Positions 46,238 to 59,720 of a stretch of 60,000 nt of DNA are shown here, piece by piece. The DNA comes from Zygnema cylindricum (lineage: Eukaryota; Streptophyta; Zygnematophyceae; Zygnematales; Zygnemataceae): assembly GCA_037447655.1 (NCBI GenBank), contig JBBHKE010000813.1, forward strand, positions 188,001-248,000, written 5' to 3'. The translations under genes were made by a program, and so were the position numbers. The notes beneath the pieces were generated by a model. That model was not told the origin of the DNA, made no database searches, and worked only from the letters and a program-made list of their open reading frames with translations. Position 1 is the stretch's first letter, and each line of letters begins with the position of its first letter.

Positions 46238-46790
46238 TAGTTGTTCACACCATTTAGTGCGATCAATTCAATCGCGATGAATAATACGTAACGAACGCAT
46301 ATAACGTTTTGAAAAAATTGTAAAAATTGTTAATGAATTTTCGTTCGTACTATTATGTACATGTAAATAAAAATGTATTTTACATATACTGCAGTTTCTA
46401 CATTTTCCGTACAGTTCCCTTTTCTTTTTTTCATAGTCCGTACATTTTCGGTACAATTACCGTACGTTTCTCGTAAAATTTCCGTTCAGTTTATCGGACA
46501 GAAAGTACTACTAAGTGCAATGTATCTTTTCGTCAAAGTCTATACCTTTTTTGTACAAAACCGTATATTTACCGTAAAATAATGTACAGTTTCCGTAAAT
46601 TGTCTGTTGAGTTTCCTAGACACAAAGCACATCGCGGTTTTTTGCGATTTTTTCATCAGTCATCAATTATACGTAGCAATCAGAAAAAAGGAAAAAATTG
46701 CACAATTTGAACAACAACAGTATCTCCCCTATATACACTAAATATTTGCTACTTACAAAATAACGATACGGCATCGGATTGCCTTCGTTT
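46238..46790. repeat. Repeat R1, uninterrupted copy
   Basis: Aligns in order with 97-446 plus 6017-6180 (GTTGTTCA.AC, TTTGAAAAAAT.GT.AAAAT.GTTAATGA, CAGA.AAAAGTACTA, CTTTTCGTCAAAGTC, CCGTATATTT.CCGTA). It provides the empty-site comparison for copia-1. Confidence 0.65.
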
Positions 46791-47270
46791 TTTAATTTCA
46801 CATTTTGTGCTTTCAAAAGTTAAAAACTTTAGATACCTTTTGTCGTTTGTGGTTGAATGATTTTATTTGTCTTTTTCAAATAGGAGTTTTTTTGAAAAAA
46901 TTGGTCAGAAAAAACGCAGGTGTGCGATTGTGTGAACATTTGCGACAACTTTGACGACAAATAAAAGAAAGACGACAAAGCAGGCAAGCTTTGTGGTTTA
47001 TGCATTTTAAATACTATTTCATTTCACCAATCTATATGAATTTAAATGCCGATTTACGTCGATTCGTTTTCGACTTTACCGAGAAGTAAAAGGCGAGAAG
47101 CCAATCATAACCAAGTCAAGGTAAAAGCTTTGTTTAAAAAAAAGATAAATCACGCATTTATAGCAGAGGAGTGGAATCTTGTCAAGGAAGAAAAGTCGTA
47201 CATCTGACAATAGTTTGTACGTTTTGGGCTGGTTGGGGCCAACTTGGGGGTAAGGGCATGTCCCCATATG
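46791..47270. other. Intergenic, nothing recognised
   Basis: AT-rich, short frames only. Confidence 0.4.
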
Positions 47271-47690
47271 CATAAGTAAGGGTTTTTTTCTGTCGTTTTC
47301 CTGTAAAACTTAGCGCCGGCTGCATAAGTTAAAATCGTACGAAGGAATCGCAAATTTGTAGAGTACAAATTGCGTCATCCTCGAACTTAGGATGTAAAAA
47401 AATTGTCGTCTTGTGTTTTTCGACCCACTTTGACAACAAAAAACATCATTTTCAACCTTATTTTTAAAACACATGCGCAATGTGTTTTAAAACTTATGAA
47501 TTTTTTATAAACAAATAGGAACATATATTCGCACGTGCCATAATTTCCGAAAATTATCATACGATTTCCAAGGATATAAAAAAGGATAAAATTCGCTATG
47601 TTTTGTCCGTTCGCGTTCGAATACCACAAATAAAAGTACACAGTTTGTTTGGATTTGTCCATTTTCGTCCAGTACGGATTTCTTTTTTGC
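47271..47690. repeat. Unnamed repeat R3, copy 2
   Basis: Counterpart of 35706-36130, same order and orientation. Confidence 0.6.
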
Positions 47691-50019
47691 AGGGGTCTTC
47701 AAATTTTGATGTCATTTCATGTTTACCGGATAGGAGTCGCGAAGGCAAAGCGCCTCGTCTTCAACCGTGGAACGGCACAGGCTGGAAGGCGGTACGTCTA
47801 CAATGTCATGGTAAGACATGCGCCGTCACAAGCAGTTCCAAAAAATAACGTGCGACCAAAAATTGTAGACGTTGACAACCGTTACAAGTATTGTCGACGT
47901 ATACAATCGTCACAAGCGTAAGTTACGATTTCGTCCTTACAGACATAGGGACACTTGAAAACCGGGTCCGGCAGATCCGCGCTAAAATACAAAGTAAGTT
48001 TGCTAAGTTACAAGTACATGGGGACATACCCTAAGTCATGTCCGTACGGAAAAATTACACAATTGACGGACCCCAGAAGGTCTAAACGTTGACCACTCAA
48101 ATTTTGACATGTGACGATTACATAAAAAAAAAGACTACGGGAAGAACAAAAATACGTGTAACTTATTATTTTACGCTGCTCTGCGAGAAAGAAAAATCGT
48201 GGAATCTATTCCTCGATTCCCAAATTCGGGCGAAATAGTTTCATGCGAGGTTTCTCAAGAATTTCAAGCACTTTTATTGTTTTAAATATGTGTATTTTTT
48301 CCATATTGTGATAGGATCGATTTTCAACTCAATGTTCACCACTCAAATTTAGCAACATTACATCCTATTTAATTGGCATTGGAGGTCAATTAGGGAAAAA
48401 TATGTTCACACTAAAAAACAAAAATAACAATGTAACCTCTACTCTTTCTACCCTCTTCCTCTCAATCTCCTATGATGAATTTTATTGCCAAAAACGTGAT
48501 GGTAAGACCATCGAAATACAACACTTAACCAAAATCGTTGATGACCATCAAAGGTACCATACCTTAACCCCTAATGACAAAAAACACAACACACGTGAGA
48601 AAACAATAATGAAGTACAACAAAAAGAAAAACCAGAAAAAAATCGTACAAAAATTAAAAGCTACCCTAAGGAGGGTCGTTGGCCGAAAGCCTAAGGCAAT
48701 AACACACTAAAGGTCAAAACAACAAATATCGTTTGCATGAGCCATGCAACGCTAGGGTAAAAATTTCAATCCTCGACCATCATTCACCACACTGCACTCT
48801 CGGATAAGGGATCAAGCTAGGGAATGCTTAAGGGAAGCAAAAGTACGTTGGCAATAAAAATTAGTGAAGGCTACTAGGTCCTCTAACTTTAAAACACCCT
48901 CGAGTGTAGTCACGTGAAAAGTTGTTGAACAAAGAGTCGAAGGTCTCAAATATCTCCAAAACACATGGTATGAAATTTTTAGTTTGGTCTCGGTGCACGT
49001 TGTGACGTTCCTTGGATGCAAGTGCATCTCGAGCCGTAACACTATCTGGATGCAACGGTGTGGGTGAGGAAATGTTTAATCTTGTAGGGTTTGTGAGGAC
49101 TATGTCATTGGATGTTCTCGTTGCTCTGTGTTAAAACAAAAGATCCACACGAGGGCCCCACCTGTACCCTTTGATTGAAAACGTGGGGGGGGGGGGGTAT
49201 ATGCGATAGTTTGGGTTTAACTTATGTCGTACTTCGCTACCCACGACAACGATTGCATCACGTACCATGTCGTGTACTGTTGATCGCTCCCCACCGTGCA
49301 AATCCTCAAAAGTCTACATCCAAACCTAAGTCAATGAGGTGACATTGTATATCTAAAACAAAATTATATTAAGTTCTATAGTTTTAACCTTCAATTCTTA
49401 CACGTGCATGTTTTGGTATTCGTACGATTGTCATAACGCTGAAATGAGAGGAATAAGGGGGGGTGAAGGGAGACGACGCGCAAAGGTATATCGTTTAGAT
49501 ATAGTTCTAAAGGGATTTTGTAATCTGTGTGTGAACAAATTAGGAAGATAGTGGTCGAGTCATAAAATGATTACTTTCATGAGGACTTTAAATTCGTACT
49601 GGAGTCAGTTAGAAATGTAGGAAAAGAGTTGGATTTTGTGGAGGACCCAAAAATGAGGAGTGTATCCGATACAAGCTGAATCCGAATTGGACAAAGACGA
49701 AGTGTTGATAACCAAGGTGAATTTTGTTGGAGTTGTAAAAATACAATTGTGGATGTTGATGTCCTGAGTAATGGCAATTTGGATTCTCGTACTTCTGTAA
49801 AAACTAAGTCAAGCGATCATGTTTGCCATTTGTGAGTGCGGGAAATGAGACGGATGAGGAAGTGAGTGTGGTTCGGTGAAGTAACCAAGAAAAGAAAGGA
49901 AGAAACCCACATGTTGCCTTATGATCATTTCGGTCAGAATGTTACAGATTACAATCATTTTATCTTCAAAGCTAGAGAGGATGGCTTCCTCTTATAAGCT
50001 TCGTGAGTGATGCCATTTT
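47691..50019. other. Gene-free stretch with a poly-G run
   Basis: A plus-strand frame of 102 codons (48402-48710) is lysine-rich with no domain; its reality is doubtful. A run of about 11 G lies at about 49187-49197. No repeat border identified. Confidence 0.4.
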
Positions 50020-51085
50020 GGTCTCGAGGATCTTGAATCTTATTCGGAGGCACGAAATTAGAGGGATGGGCGACAAAGTAGTTGTCCCCATGGAATGAGG
50101 AATATCAATTAATTGATGATAATCATAATTTCAAGGAAGTTGAGTTAAAGATTGGTAAAAAAGCCATAAATGCCAAGTGGGTTTTCAAAAGAAAAACCGG
50201 TGCATCGAATCAAATAGACATTGTAAGACTGGCTTTACTAGTATTCCGTTGTACACCCAAAGAAGGAAAGAAAAGAACCAATGAAGTGGCTTGGTGNNNN
50301 NNNNNNGGCGTTTATAGTGCAAAATCCACAGATACATCTAGACATGTTACATGAGGCTTCAGAGGTGTGTTACAGGTCAAATAATTCAGTGTGGAAGCCA
50401 GTCAAAATATATTGAGGAATTGGAACCGATATTGTTAAACTGGAAGTTCAAGGAAGAAGTTTATATAAAACTGACCGAAGGTGTGACTTAATAAACTGGA
50501 CATTGTGTGGAGACTTCGGAGTACATTGTACAGATCTACATAGACACCTAAAACGTGATATTTGCGGCTTCATAAGGTGTTGACAGACTATAATGTTGTC
50601 CGTATTTCATTGGATTCCGGGTTTTATGTGCAAGTGGAAGGTGAAAATAAAACCATGTTATCAATTTGTCAAGATTTGAACCTAACTTTTGATATTTTGC
50701 TTAGAATTCAAGAATTAAAGTCCTATATGAGACATAATTTAAAGATGACGAATTTGGGAGGAGTGAAGTTCATTTTGGGTAATGAATTAATTCGCGATGC
50801 CTTTGGAAGTATGAAAATATAAAGCTCATCTAGGAGGAGTATTGCCAAAAGATGCAAACATGTTTTAAACCACTGTTGTTTTTTTTTTAATTGTTATCAT
50901 TATTATTATAGATTTGCAGTCGTCAACACGTATTGCTAAGAGCCAAAGAAGCCTCATTCGGAGGCCATAAAGAGGATCTTTCCTTACTTGGTAGGTACGT
51001 TGCATTGCGGATCGGTGTTTCATATCACTCACAATTTTGAGTGTTTCAGGTATTATTATGCAAATTGGAAAGGTGATTTTTAAAA
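50020..51085 (+). pseudogene. Degenerate copia RT/RNase H fragment of a different family
   Basis: KKAINAKWVFKRKTGASNQI (about 50157-50216) is the conserved start of copia RT. KMTNLGGVKFILGNELIRDA (about 50744-50803) is the region after the YVDD motif. A frameshifted AIKRI-like and YYANWKGDF RNase H segment lies at about 50965-51080. Truncated at both ends, with many stops. Contains the N gap. Confidence 0.7.
50297..50306. other. Assembly gap (10 N)
   Basis: Ten N in a row, probably a placeholder gap; true size unknown. Confidence 0.95.
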
Positions 51086-51094
51086 TGGAAAATT

Positions 51095-54000
51095 GACTAC
51101 TGCTTATGTATTTGTACTCGGTAGAGTGGCTATTTTATGGATTTTTAGCTCGATCACCATTCCTCCCTCAAAGACCTTTTTTAAGTCCATTCGAGTAAGC
51201 AACTGTTGGCTTTCTACATTTGAAACTTTTCCAACATGTTTTTTATTGCTTCTTCCTGAGTCAGTTTTATCACTCTCTTTTCTCTATCTCTCTCCATTTA
51301 AATTCCTATAATATATCTAGCCTCCCCTAAATCCTTCATGTCAAACTGACTCCTCAATTCCTTCTTTAGGTGATTGATCTTTTCAATTGACTTACTCAAG
51401 ACTAATAGATCATCAACATAGATAGTAATAAAAATAACACCATTCTCATCTTCAAACAAATAGATAGAATGGTCCAAACTAATTCGGATATATCCAAGGT
51501 TAGTCAAGAACACATCCACCTTGATGTTCCACTGCCGTGGCGCCTGTTTAAGTCCAAACAAGGACTTGATCAATTTTCACACCTTACTCACTTGTCCATT
51601 CTCTACAAAGCCTTCCGGTTGCCTCATGAAAATATCTTCCTCCAATTCTCCGTGAAGAAGAGTTGTTTTCATATCCATTTGGTGAATCTCCATGTCTTCC
51701 GTAGCTAGACTAAGGAGAATTTTGACTGAAGGAAATGTGACTACCGCAGTGAAGGTGTCCTCATAGTCCATCCCCTCTTTCTGTGTCTAACCTTTTGCTA
51801 CTAACCAAGCTTTATATCTTACAGTTGAGCTATCTGAGTTCAGTTTTAGCTTAAAACCTATTTGCATCCGATTAGTTTTCTTTCTAAAGGGCTATCCACT
51901 AATTCCCATGTGTTAGCTTCCATTATAGATGGCATTTCCTCATTGATAGTTGTTATCCATCTACTACTTTCAGAACTATTAATGGCCTCGGAATAAGTTT
52001 GAGGCTTATTCGCGTGTGGCAGCTTTGTTAATTTGTTGTTTACCTGCTTTTCTTCGAGTCTTTTGCTACTCCTTCTTCCTCCTTCAAATTCAGTTGCTGG
52101 TTTTATGGCATCCTTGGATTAGTTTATGGATGTTCCTGTTGTCCATAGCCATTTCTAGCCATGGATTTACCCTCAGAAGAAACCACTGACTACCCCAAAA
52201 ATAGCATACTTTGAATCCACTCAAAATTCTATAGAAAAAACAAAACAATTTGAAACTACATTAACAGATAGAGAAAATTTCCACAAATTTTCATGTAAAA
52301 ATACCAAACAGAATTATCACATCATCCAGTCAAAGTTGCAGAAAAATAGTCTGTCACAACTTTTATTGATCAGACCAACTTCACAATGAAGTAAAACAGA
52401 GAACAGCCACACACTAGGCCTGAAAATCTGCAAAAATATTAACAATACAAATAAGAATACACATGCAAAATTTCAGATAAGTCTGCATACAGATCTGAGA
52501 AAAATCCTCAAATGAAATTACCAAAAATGCTCAAAAACAGATTTGGTACAGAAAGGTCCTAAGTCCAAAAAATGACTAAGTTCTATAAATATACACTAGA
52601 GCTCACTATTGAATGTACAGAGGTATACCAGCCGTACGCAATCTACCAGCTACCTCTATTAATGTGAGTATACCCGAATGCTTTGAGGTATGTCAGAATG
52701 AGTAGATCTACACTAATAACTAATACACAGAATACAAACCATTCTTGTAAATATTTACAAGACTCAACGAATTGCGTCGAACGAATCCGGGACGTCCAAA
52801 AAAAATATCGTGTGATAGATACAATTTCGAGTCCCCAACCAAAAATACGGCGCCGCATTCCGTAGCTCTTATTCGGCATCCTTCATAACGTGTCGCGTGG
52901 TCACAAAAATCCACTTGAAGAAATGACATCATCTCATCCAAATTAGTCCATACCGGCGACGTCTTTTTTCCATAGATGCCGCTCACTCCACTCTCAGTTC
53001 GAAATCCGTTCGTCATCATTATGATTCGAACATGAGGCGTACCTTTTCAAAACATTCCAAATCGGATCGCTTTGCAATCCACTGTACATTTGACTTACAC
53101 ATTCTGTACATTTTCATATGTTTGTTCGCGTCACTCTAAAAGTTGCGTATGTCCTAAAACAATTAGTACCATTGCTCCACCAATCCGCAAATCCACTCGA
53201 ACCTCTAGAGTAAATCCAAATAGCATACGCATTAAAATCGTGTATTGTACTCACGAAACATTGTGTACGCACGAAACGACACGTACGCATGAAACTAACT
53301 TTTCAAAACAACAGCTTCTTCGCTCCCCTATCTATGGAGACCAGTTCAATTGCTTCCTCTCCCCTCTCCCCTGACGTGGAAGGAATCTTTTGTTCCACTT
53401 CGAATTCTCCTTCTATTTTACCTGCATTCTCTTGATGAGTTGTCTCCCCGATACATTTTCTCTTTCAAAATCATGGTCAATTTCAAATCCGATTTTGACA
53501 ATTTTGTTGTATTTAAAAGGATCTACACATTTCCCTTCACCCATAACCACTAGATGTTTAACCAAGATTACATCTTTCTTGGCAAGATCATAAACTATAT
53601 ATCTCTTTTTATCCTCATCATAACCTAAAAGGTATCCGGGTTTACCGTTTGTATCCAATTTCCAGCTAGCTCTATTTGTGTTCGAACTATAGACTTGACT
53701 TCGAAACACTTTCAAAAGAGATAAATTTGGTTTCTTTCCTGTCCATCTTTCACATGGTGTCTCATCCTTGATAGCTGAGACGAGGACCCTATTTTTGAGA
53801 TAATTAGCACACTTAATTGCCACAAGCCAAAACCTTCTTCCTCTTTTCATGTCAGTCAACATACTTCTAGCAATATCTCCTAAAGTTGGATTCAATCTTT
53901 GGGCTACCCCATTCTCTTCTGGGTTTTAAGGAACAATTTTCTCATGTTGTATTCCCTCATCTCTCAGAAACTCTTTTAAGTGGTTAGAAGTGTATTCTCC

Positions 54001-55330
54001 TCCATTATCACTCCTTATTATTTTAATTGGAGTTCCATGGAGCTTTTCATTCTGCACTCTTTGTCTTTTAAGTAACTTAAGGCTTCAGATTTGGACTTGA
54101 TAGTGAGCATATATATCCTCCATCTAGTTGATGAGACTCTAGGTGGCCCTTATATGTTATATCTCTTCCATCTTGCTAATGGGACTATAGCTGGCCCTTA
54201 TTTGTCACTGTGAACTTGATCTAACACCTTTTCCCCCCTAAATTTGGGGAAGGGTAGCGTGTGAGCTTTCCCTTGAGCAAACCCACTACAGTGATCCAAA
54301 ATCTCATCATCTTCAAACCGAATCCATTATACAAATCCCTTTTGTTTCATTTCTTTTCATCTATCTAAATGCACATGTCCCTACCTATTATGCCATATCA
54401 TCATGTCATTTAAACACGAGTACAAAATTCCCTTCTTTTGATTACTTAGTACAATCCTAAACATTCCTTGACTTCCCTTTATAATAATGAAATATACCTC
54501 GTTTTCAAAACTAGCTATGAACACACCTTTTTTAGTTTTAGGCCCTAATTCCTTCTCATCTTAAAAATATGTAGATATTAGATATTTCCTTTAACTCACC
54601 AATATACAAAACATCTGACAAGGTCACTACGGACACCTTTCTATCTAGTACGACCTTAAGGTCTATCGATGCCACTAAGAAAGTGGTGAGGATTCTTCCA
54701 TCCCCATACTCTATCTTTACGGATGGAATCCTTTTCAAATTTATAAACCATTATCTATATCTACACATATGCATAGATGCTCTTGAGTTTTGACCTAGCC
54801 ATCCTTGAAGTTTCTATTACACCTCCAAAGATAAACTTTTGCCTTTTGGAATTTGTGTCTCCGTGTCTTTCTTTTCCAGTTTCTCGTCAAGGAGAAGCTC
54901 TTCAAACTTCTCATCGAGTGAGTCCTCTTCATTTCCTTTCACTTTTGTTGCCACAAGTGCTTTCTTCTTCCTTCTTTGGCTAGAATTTGCTTGTCTATTC
55001 TTCAACATAAGCTCTGCATCTGCCATGTAATGCCCGAGTTTTTTACGAAAATGGCATACTCCATTTGGGGGACCCTTTTGTCGTCCCTCAGATTTTCCTC
55101 CTTTTCCTCCACCAAAATCCGAGTTCTCCAATCTGTCCCTAGTGGAAGTATTGGAATACTTAGATTTTCTCTAGTATTCTCCAGAACGAAGATCATCCTA
55201 ACAACTATTCCAAATCCATCGATTGTCATTCTTTATCGAAAGACGGGAAGGGCGATAACCTTTGTTAGACTTCAAATGATGAAGTGATTTGCAACGATGA
55301 TTTTGAACTACCATCTATCGTAATTGTTTT
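51095..55330 (-). pseudogene. copia-3, degenerate and truncated Gag-Pol, close to copia-2
   Basis: Minus strand, right to left: Gag knuckle region (CHFRKKLGHYMADAE, about 55068-55020, last Cys lost), post-protease segment (54738-54556), integrase end (about 54020-53860) and downstream linker (53895-53413), then, after about 1.2 kb of foreign DNA, RT: MEANTWE (about 51925), MDYEDTFTAVV (51771), GLKQAPRQWN and ITIYVDDLLVLSKS (51573-51380), LTQEEAIKNMLEKF (about 51250). Numerous stops and frameshifts. RNase H and LTRs are missing; the end at about 51090 abuts the plus-strand copia fragment. Confidence 0.8.
52150..53410. mobile_element. Probable insertion of about 1.2 kb inside copia-3, type unknown
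   Basis: copia-2 has about 250 bp between the corresponding integrase-end and RT-start landmarks; copia-3 has about 1.3 kb. The extra DNA has a minus-strand frame of 99 codons (52720-53019) without a recognised domain. Borders and target duplication are not clear. A solo LTR or non-autonomous element are candidates. Confidence 0.5.
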
Positions 55331-55800
55331 CCTCGATGTGTTCTGCTAGCGTCATGGCTCTTAGCATGGTCTTTGTCATAGGAGTGACTTAAAGTAGTTC
55401 ACCTCATTTGTCCCCTATTTCTCCATCCATAACAATGGTCTCCCCATCTGTAATTTGGTGTCCCCCATTGGATCACATAAGTCCCCTTTGTGTAGGAAGC
55501 CTATAGTGAATTTTCAATAGCCTCCTTTGTCTAAGAAAAAATGTCACTTTGGCAAGTAAAGTATGTTAATGACCACACCTTTATGTAGTTTGGACTACGT
55601 AGAGTCCACAAAAGAAAAAATCTCAAAAAACGCCCAAACATGCGATTAGTTATAAAGAGGCAAAAATACAGAACCACTCTAGGAGAGAGGTGTCAATCAG
55701 AAAACTATACCATAAAAGAGGGCACAGGTCCCGTGGTACTTAGTATACAGTTAAGGTACAATAACCGTGAAACTTGATCACTCAGGGGAAATTTCAATTA
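55331..55800. other. Unresolved, possibly remnant of the gypsy-2 5' LTR or leader
   Basis: No gene. A sequence resembling a tRNA-iMet 3'-end PBS (GTATCAGAG) begins at 55802, where a gypsy 5' LTR would end. The matching 3' LTR end is outside the window, so this cannot be checked here. Confidence 0.35.
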
Positions 55801-55810
55801 AGTATCAGAG

Positions 55811-55880
55811 TGGGGTGAGGAGGAATTTGAGGAAGAAGGTCTGAATGGGGTGAGGAGGAATTTGAGGAAGAAGGTCTGAA
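55811..55880. repeat. 35-bp tandem duplication
   Basis: The unit TGGGGTGAGGAGGAATTTGA... is present twice in tandem (55811-55845, 55846-55880) with no visible mismatch. Confidence 0.9.
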
Positions 55881-55889
55881 TGTAGGTCT

Positions 55890-58800
55890 GGTTAATAGGC
55901 ACAATATCTTCAAGGGAATTCAGAGGGGTGGACAGAGTGTTAATACAAGAAATAATTTTGAGAATAGAAGGGGCTACATTAAGAGTAATAAACTGAGCAT
56001 AAATGCTCATAAACCTAATTTTACCATTCCCACATGCACTATTTCTCAAAAAAGATGTCATAGGGCATCTGAATGTGCACAATTGAAGAAAATTAACTGT
56101 TATAACTGTGGAGAGGAGGGACATTTCAGCAGAGAATGCACAAAACCGAAGAAGAAAGCCACTTGTTTTAAATGCAGAGGTCTAGATCACTACCCTAAGG
56201 ACTGTACAGATAAGGGATCTCTTAAAACAGTTGATGTCAATGAAGGTCTTCAATAAGATATTCCATTATACCTAGCTGAAAAGGAAGCCCAGGAGGTGGG
56301 AAACGGAAAAGACTAGTTGAAAGTCCTCAGTTGAGTCGATCAGATCTAGAGGTTAAAGAGTTAACTTTGGAGGGCAAGCTAATGAATGGAAAGGCTAGGA
56401 TAGCTGAATTTATTATGATGCTAACTACACTCCATAGTTTGAATTATCCTTCTGATAAAACTCTTAACAACAGACCTATGTTAACAACAGACCTATGTTA
56501 GGATAGTTAAGTAACAATGACACCAAACACAGTTTGATCAGATTTGAGTCTTTGGTGGAAGGAAAACCATTGAGAGTTATGGTACATTCAGGTGCTACAC
56601 ATAATTTTATTTCACATAAGTTTGTTGAGGAAAATAAAATTCCTACAGTAATAAGGGAAAAACCTTTGCATGTTCAAGTGGCAAATGGTAATAAGTCCAC
56701 ATTAGATTTACAAACTGACAGCATACAAGTTGATATCCATGGTTTTAAAATAAAAGTTGTGTGTGAATTAAATAATTTGGGTAGTGAGGAGCTAAAACTA
56801 GGAAAGCCATGGTTAACTGAACATAACCCTCAAATTAATTGGGAAACTAACATCTCCAAAGTGAATCTGAAATCGGTTGGAAGGTTTTACAAGCATTACC
56901 TTCGAAGAAGTTTTATAGGAATCATATATATAACATAACCAAGTTGGGAGTGGAAGGTTTGATTTCTCCTAAACAATTTAAAAGCAATTAAATGATAAAA
57001 CAAATCATGCTTTCTTGTTATTAGTAACTGAGGCAGTAACTGATGAAGGGGGGGGAGAAAACACTAACATTGATGTTATTCCTAAATCAGACACCACTAA
57101 AACTCTTGAAAAACAAAAATCTGATTTTGTAACTGACATTAATACATTTGATACTGCTTTTAAAGATTTGATTTTTGAATTTAGAGATGTTTTCCCAAGT
57201 GACTTACCCTCAGGGAGGCCACTTTCTCGAGATGTGGAACATGTTATTAACCTTGAACCTGGATGTAACCCTCCTGTTACAGGAATTTATAAGCATATCT
57301 TCTTTGACCAAGAGGAGTTAAAGAAACATTTCAAGGAGCTTCTGGAGAAAGAACATATTCAGCCCAGCAAATCACCGTATGGAGCACCTGTTCTCTTCGT
57401 CAAAAAAAAGGACGGAACGTTGAGGATGTGTGTCGACTATAGTAGTCTGAACAAGATTACGGTGAAGGATAAGTATCCGTTACCTTTAATGCGTGATTTG
57501 ATAGATCGTTAGAAATTCGCTAAATTATTTTCTTTGATTGATCTGCGTAGTGGCTTTAATCAGGTGCCAATTAGAACAGAAGATGTTGATAAAACTGTTT
57601 TCAGGACTAGGGTGGGTCATTTTGAATGGATAGTGATGCCATTCGGCTTAACGAATGCACCGCCTACTTACCAAAGATTAATGAACCAAACCTTTTCAGA
57701 TTACATATATGATTTTTTTCAGGTGTTTATAGATGATATTCTAATTAACAGTGAATCTAAAAAGCATCATGTAATTCATTTAAGAAAAAAGTTTGAAAGG
57801 TTAAGGGAAAGAAAATTACATGGAAAATTGTCAAAATCGAGTTTCCTTAAAAGTGAACAATTATTTTTGGGACACATATTTAATGGGGAAGGTGTTAAAA
57901 CAGATCCATCCAAAATTACTGCAATCCGAAATAGGAAGCAGCCTAATAATGTCACGAAAGTTATATCATTTTTGGGATTGGCCACTTATTACAGGAAATT
58001 TATCAAGAACTTCAGTATGATCGGCGCACCTTTGACGGATTTACTACGAGAGAAGGAGATGTTTGTGTGGGGAGCTGATTAGGAGAGAGCATTCGAGCAA
58101 CTGAAAATAAAGTTGACCTCTACCCCTACACTGGAGTATCCTGATCATGCTGGGGAATTTGAAGTTTTGATCACAACAGATGCATGTGATAAAGGTCTAG
58201 GTGCAGTCATAAGTCAAAAAGTTGGTAAACACATTCATCTTATTGCTTTTGAGTTTAGAAAATTCAATGATGCTGAAAAAAACTATCCAGCTCAGGAAAA
58301 GGAATTACTTGCAATTGTTCATGCATTAGTGAAATGGCGTTGTTATTTGCATCATAAAGAATTTTCAGTTCATTGTGATAATAAGGCACTCTCCTATCTA
58401 CAAAGATTAAGTGATGAACATGTTATGACTGGCACACAAGTTAGGTGGATGCAGAAATTGGCATATTTCAAATTTAATGTCAAACATATTGCTGGAAAGA
58501 CAAATGTAGTCGCAGATCCTTTAAGTAGATGTTTTGAAATAAGTGTTATGGTTCAAGATGAATTGTTTTTAGATTCTGTTAGAAATGATTATGATAAGGA
58601 TCCATATTTTGCTATGATTTGCAAAAATATTTCGGGAGGGAATTCTGACCCATTGAGTGAGAGGCATGTCAAAAACTTCACACTAGAGGACGGTTTATTG
58701 TATCTGCAAATATGGGATAGATTCTCCATTCCTAAAGTAGGAGACTTAAGAAAATAACTTTTACAAAAAGCTCAAGAAACCTTGGATTCTAAATTTAAAA

Positions 58801-59674
58801 GCTCAAGGATTCTAAATTTACGTCTGCATTTTGGAAAGAATTACAGCAAAATTTAGGCTCTGAAATCAAAATGAGTACCTCTTATCATCCTCAAACAGAT
58901 AGACAGATAAAAAGGATGAACCGTAGATTGGAGGAAATGCTTAGGATTGTTTCCAGTGGGGTTTAGAACACATGGGAATCTAAACTGCCATTAATGGAAT
59001 TTGCCTACAATTCATGTAAACATGCTAATACAGGATTCTCACCATTTGAACTTGCATACGGGTACCAACCTAGAGAAGCATTAGACTTAATAACTGGGGT
59101 CACTAAAGAGAATAGAGGTTTTTGAACAGAGTTTTGGGAATACGTTGAAACTGTTTGGAAAACTGCCCGGGATGCATTCTTGGAGGCACAAAGGAGGCAA
59201 GAATTAAATGCTAACTGCAAAAAGGGTGATTGGGTGTTACGCACATATGACAAGGTTTAGCTTTCTACAACGCATTACACGTTCAAGATCGAGGGACAAT
59301 CGGATCCTACGAGCAAATTTGCTCCTAAGTACATTGGACCATTTACCGCAATCGAGATGATATCGTCAGTTGCTGCCAAATTGGACTTTCCGCCTTCAAC
59401 AAAAATTCATCCAGTAATTCGCATCAGCCAATTGAAACCAGCGAATCTTCAACCATCTGAAGGAGTATTAGAATTGGATCCCTCAATAATTATAGAACCT
59501 AAAGTCCACAGATAGGTAATAGATTGGGATGGTCATTTGTTTAAAGTTGGCAATACTATATTTTGGCAAGTACACTATCTAGGAAGGCCAAAAGATGAGT
59601 TGACTTTAGAAGATAAAAATTCTGAGTTTTTACAAAGGTATTGGAGGGATAATAACGAAGAAGTTTTGTCTTGA
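55890..59674 (+). pseudogene. gypsy-2 Gag-Pol, chromodomain-type Ty3/gypsy, degenerate
   Basis: Gag tail with two CCHC knuckles (CYNCGEEGHFSREC, CFKCRGLDHYPKDC; 56100-56205). Protease near 56583 with HSGATHNFIS: the catalytic Asp is His. RT from about 57370 ([20 protein letters not shown]), interrupted by TAG at 57510, then MPFGLTNAP and FIDDILI (57630-57750). RNase H (TTDACDKGLGAVIS, about 58171). The integrase zinc domain and most of the core are deleted; the reading jumps from the PKVGDLRK segment to FWKE...HPQTD at about 58790-58895. A C-terminal IGPF...HPVIRISQLKP segment and a chromodomain-like tail (FWQVHYLGRP) end at TGA 59672. Several further stops. Confidence 0.85.
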
Positions 59675-59704
59675 GAATGAAAGGTGTTTTAACTATGGTT
59701 AGTT

Positions 59705-59720
59705 AAAAATAAAGAGGGGA
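59705..59720 (+). other. Polypurine tract of gypsy-2
   Basis: AAAAATAAAGAGGGGA precedes the LTR start TGATGTAACA. Confidence 0.7.

Noticed and set aside
48402-48710. 102-codon lysine-rich frame
   Set aside because: Low-complexity composition and no homology I can recognise; left as doubtful.
55811-55880. CRISPR-like repeat
   Set aside because: Only two directly adjoining units without spacers, in a plant nuclear context.
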